Shown: positions 4,863 to 6,260 of the stretch, piece after piece | Layout of the letters: each line of letters starts with the position of its first letter | Numbering within the stretch: the stretch's first letter is position 1 | NCBI GenBank assembly: GCA_030064795.1 | Contig: JASJEI010000331.1 | Location: 1-6,260 of the forward strand | Direction: 5' to 3' | DNA from: Pleurocapsa sp. MO_226.B13 | GTDB taxonomy: Bacteria > Cyanobacteriota > Cyanobacteriia > Cyanobacteriales > Xenococcaceae | Length of the DNA: 6,260 nucleotides | Made by a program: the position numbers and the translations under genes | Notes under the pieces: model-generated | Databases searched by the model: none | The model's input: only the letters and a program-made list of their open reading frames with translations | What the model was told of the DNA's origin: nothing

Positions 4863-4927
4863 TGGTTGGTTGGTCAAACCAACCGCTGGTGCAGTTGGTT
4901 TGGTGGTTTGGTTGACTAATTGGTTGG
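4863..4927. other. GGTT-rich palindromic block, candidate double-strand origin
   Basis: CAAACCAAC (4875-4883) and GTTGGTTTG (4894-4902) form a perfect 9-bp stem with a 10-base loop (CGCTGGTGCA). An alternative 8-bp hairpin GGTTGGTT / AACCAACC shares the left part. GGTTTGGTGGTTTGG (4897-4911) has four GG tracts and could form a two-layer G-quadruplex on the + strand, in the style of the thrombin aptamer. The block stands out sharply in otherwise A/T-only DNA, about 300 bases upstream of rep. In filamentous phages the initiator's binding and nicking site lies in such an intergenic hairpin, so this is the best origin candidate. The nick position cannot be read from the sequence. Confidence 0.45.
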
Positions 4928-5062
4928 ATTAAGTTCAATTAAGCTTGGTTAAAAAATCCAACAAAATAGAGATAACAAAACTAAAAAGTAGTAAGAGTAT
5001 TTAATACCTATAAAAAGTTAATATTAAAAGTGCTTAAGATAAACATCTCAAACACTAACTAC

Positions 5063-5100
5063 ATGACTTTACTAATAAAACAGTTATAATATAGCAAGAG
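5063..5100 (+). promoter_or_regulatory. Possible promoter and ribosome binding site of the 213-aa gene
   Basis: ATGACT (5063-5068, four of six to TTGACA) and a perfect TATAAT (5085-5090) are 16 bases apart. AAGAG (5096-5100), 7 bases before the ATG, is a modest Shine-Dalgarno sequence. With this promoter the leader would be only about ten bases long and the ribosome binding site would sit at its very start, so the promoter is tentative while the ribosome binding site is likely. Confidence 0.4.
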
Positions 5101-5107
5101 AAAAATC

Positions 5108-5749
5108 ATGGGAGAAGCAAAAAGAAGAAAGAAACTAGACCCTAATTATGGTAAATCTCCTATGATAGGTTGGAGAACAGAATCAGCATGGAAAAGAATA
5201 TTACGTGTTCCAGAAAAAGACTGGACTAGAGCAAAATCCGATCTAAAAATCGTAAACAGCATAAACGATATCGATGAATCCATTAATGCAATATGGATAT
5301 ATAAAGACGATAAGAGCGATGAAATAATCAAGCCCACTGGTATATTTGCCCCAGATATCAGTTATGAAAAATTAGACCTTATTAAAAAACTTAATTCCAT
5401 ACCCTTCGGAGAGCATGTATATGAAGATGATGAGGGTGAAATAACTATTACAAAATCAAGGGACGAAGATTTAATACTCCCAGCGATAAACACTAGATTC
5501 AGAATCGATTACAAAGCAAAAGTAACAACTACAAGCAACGAAGTATTTAAAGACGAATGCTGGGTAGAAACAAATCTAGACTTGGGCATAAAAAAGAAAG
5601 AAGACTTGTCCAACGTAGATGACGAAATAATTTATAGCGAAGCATTTAAAGAAGCCATGTACGCATTTTACGAGAGTTACCTCTACCAAGAAATTACTGA
5701 AATGATCGAAGAAGCAACAATTACAATAAAAAAAGTTGAACTTATATAG
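5108..5749 (+). CDS. Hypothetical protein with MGEAKRRKKLDPNYGK start
   Basis: This 213-aa protein starts with the basic motif MGEAKRRKKLDPNYGK, which heads many otherwise unrelated hypothetical proteins in cyanobacteria and other bacteria; its function is not known to me. The rest is acidic and soluble: a Trp-rich stretch (MIGWRTESAWKRILRVPEKD), a probable alpha/beta middle with YEDDEGEITITKSRDEDLIL, a Cys-Trp element (ECWVETNLDLG), and an acidic C-terminal helix region (EAFKEAMYAFYESYLYQEIT) ending in ITIKKVELI. No signal peptide, membrane helix or catalytic signature is visible. The five Trp codons are TGG, and codon use looks intact. It is divergent from rep across the 543-base hairpin-rich region. 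It could be cargo of the element or a host gene next to it. A - strand frame within it is a shadow. Confidence 0.9.
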   Translation: MGEAKRRKKLDPNYGKSPMIGWRTESAWKRILRVPEKDWTRAKSDLKIVNSINDIDESINAIWIYKDDKSDEIIKPTGIFAPDISYEKLDLIKKLNSIPFGEHVYEDDEGEITITKSRDEDLILPAINTRFRIDYKAKVTTTSNEVFKDECWVETNLDLGIKKKEDLSNVDDEIIYSEAFKEAMYAFYESYLYQEITEMIEEATITIKKVELI

Positions 5750-5790
5750 TTTACATAAAATATAAAAATAACAGTTTCTCTAAACAGAAT

Positions 5791-5816
5791 AAAAAAATCT
5801 CCCCTAAAAAGGGAGA
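5791..5816 (-). terminator. Intrinsic terminator on the - strand
   Basis: On - the order is TCTCCC (5816-5811), loop TTTTTAG, GGGAGA (5803-5798), then seven T (5797-5791). It ends transcription coming from the right, while the + strand copy has no T run and would not serve the 213-aa gene as a simple terminator. The transcript it closes must start to the right of 5820, where only short frames are visible. Confidence 0.75.
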
Positions 5817-6001
5817 CCAGAAAACCATAAAATCTTACTCTTACCTACAAAAACACTACAAAAACAATGTTAAAAATCAGGTTATATCACAAAAGCAAAA
5901 ATAATACAAAATTTAACTATAAATTATAACCAGTAATAAAAAGCTTAGACCTCGGCTGCACTTAAGTTGGACAACTTTCTCTCTTACACAAAACTTACTA
6001 G
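5817..6001. other. AT-rich stretch without a supported gene
   Basis: No reading frame longer than about 25 codons with a plausible start was found on either strand. If the - strand terminator is functional, this would be the 3' untranslated part of a transcript from the right. Confidence 0.4.
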
Positions 6002-6094
6002 TTAGTCTAACTCTTCGACTTGCCTTACTATCTTAGCATCTTTGTCAAGCCGTTTTTTAAAATATATCTGGGGACACCCCAGACCCCAATTCAT
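6002..6094 (-). CDS. Possible 30-aa peptide, or remnant within a repeat
   Basis: ATG at 6094 opens MNWGLGCPQIYFKKRLDKDA then KIVRQVEELD and TAA. The second half has coding-like character (charged amphipathic helix), and the frame is open upstream for another 16 codons (KKHRSQCPCSEGIFFL) to a TAG, so the start is uncertain. There is no clear ribosome binding site. An overlapping frame (6057-6179) is equally coding-like, which argues that the DNA is a conserved repeat or a gene remnant and that at most one frame is real. Function is unknown. Confidence 0.25.
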   Translation of the reverse strand: MNWGLGCPQIYFKKRLDKDAKIVRQVEELD

Positions 6095-6179
6095 AAGGAA
6101 AAAAATTCCTTCGGAACAAGGGCATTGACTTCGATGCTTCTTCTAGGGCAAGAGTCGAAGAAGTTTCAAGGTTAAAGAC
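6057..6179 (-). pseudogene. Coding-like fragment overlapping the 30-aa frame
   Basis: After a TGA at 6180-6182 the frame reads VFNLETSSTLALEEASKS, MPLFRRNFFPYELGSGVSPD, IF and TAA. An ATG within gives 22 aa (from MPLF). Before the TGA, in the same frame, lie NLSLSYASVELISV, so this may be one longer frame with a nonsense codon. I have the impression of having met similar translations around repeated DNA in cyanobacterial genomes but cannot verify it. Confidence is low; it competes with the overlapping 30-aa frame. Confidence 0.2.
6067..6083. repeat. GGGG/CCCC hairpin
   Basis: TCTGGGG (6067-6073), ACA, CCCCAGA (6077-6083) is a perfect 7-bp hairpin with a three-base loop. Two further hairpins follow: AAGGAA/TTCCTT (6095-6111) and CTTCTTC/GAAGAAG (6137-6163). 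Three hairpins in about 100 bases suggest a structured repeat or RNA. Confidence 0.5.
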
Positions 6180-6260
6180 TCAAACAGAAATTAGCTCTAC
6201 GGAAGCGTAACTAAGGCTCAGATTCGTGGTAGAAGCCTAAAACGATGTCTACGTTCAATC

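Noticed and set aside
6043..6048. Perfect TTGACA on the - strand as a -35 box
   Set aside because: No acceptable -10 box lies 15-19 bases downstream; the TGCTAAGAT nearby is only 7 bases away. It also lies inside the possible 30-aa frame.

Overview
The window is AT-rich bacterial DNA, most likely from a filamentous or bloom-forming cyanobacterium. The support is indirect: a double-glycine-leader peptide of the kind cyanobacteria carry in numbers, a protein starting MGEAKRRKKLDPNYGK (a start I associate with cyanobacterial hypotheticals), a CCCGATAAATCGGG palindrome, and much decayed coding sequence. No tRNA, rRNA, CRISPR array or transposase was found. Trp codons in the two longest genes are all TGG, so the standard code applies.

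Layout. (1) 1-446: higher-GC, apparently broken coding remnants on the + strand, ending in a reading frame whose last residues are FTRL-stop. (2) 435-561 and 2194-2320: two copies of a 127-bp sequence in inverted orientation, aligned without gaps. They enclose about 1.6 kb holding two small Cys-rich peptide genes with double-glycine leaders, one intact on + (798-1007) and one interrupted by TGA on - (1729-2025), plus a 131-codon frame of unknown function on - with a broken upstream extension. (3) 2309-4564, all on -: a compact cassette that reads like the replication and small-protein part of an inovirus (filamentous phage) or related rolling-circle element. In transcription order it has a Rep_trans-type replication initiator, a 106-aa possible ssDNA-binding protein, a 75-aa lipoprotein-like membrane protein, a 51-aa membrane protein, a 55-aa coat-like protein, a second coat-like protein interrupted by one TGA, and a 38-aa frame that ends exactly at the inverted repeat. 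The last four are chained by 4-base overlaps (ATGA, GTGA, TTGA). No Zot/pI ATPase and no large adhesin (pIII) is present, so the element is incomplete, minimal or decaying. (4) 4565-5107: a non-coding, hairpin-rich stretch with two +-strand intrinsic terminators that have no +-strand gene before them, and a GGTT-rich palindromic block. It is the natural candidate for the replication origin and/or a small or antisense RNA controlling rep. (5) 5108-5749: a healthy 213-aa + strand gene of unknown function. (6) 5791-6260: a --strand terminator and short overlapping --strand frames around a GGGG/CCCC hairpin, possibly a dispersed repeat or gene remnant.

My reading is a small filamentous-phage-like element beside a bacteriocin-like peptide island. 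The 127-bp inverted repeat both terminates the phage-like operon and flanks the peptide island. Gene functions outside Rep rest on size, order, hydrophobicity and motifs, not on sequence matches.
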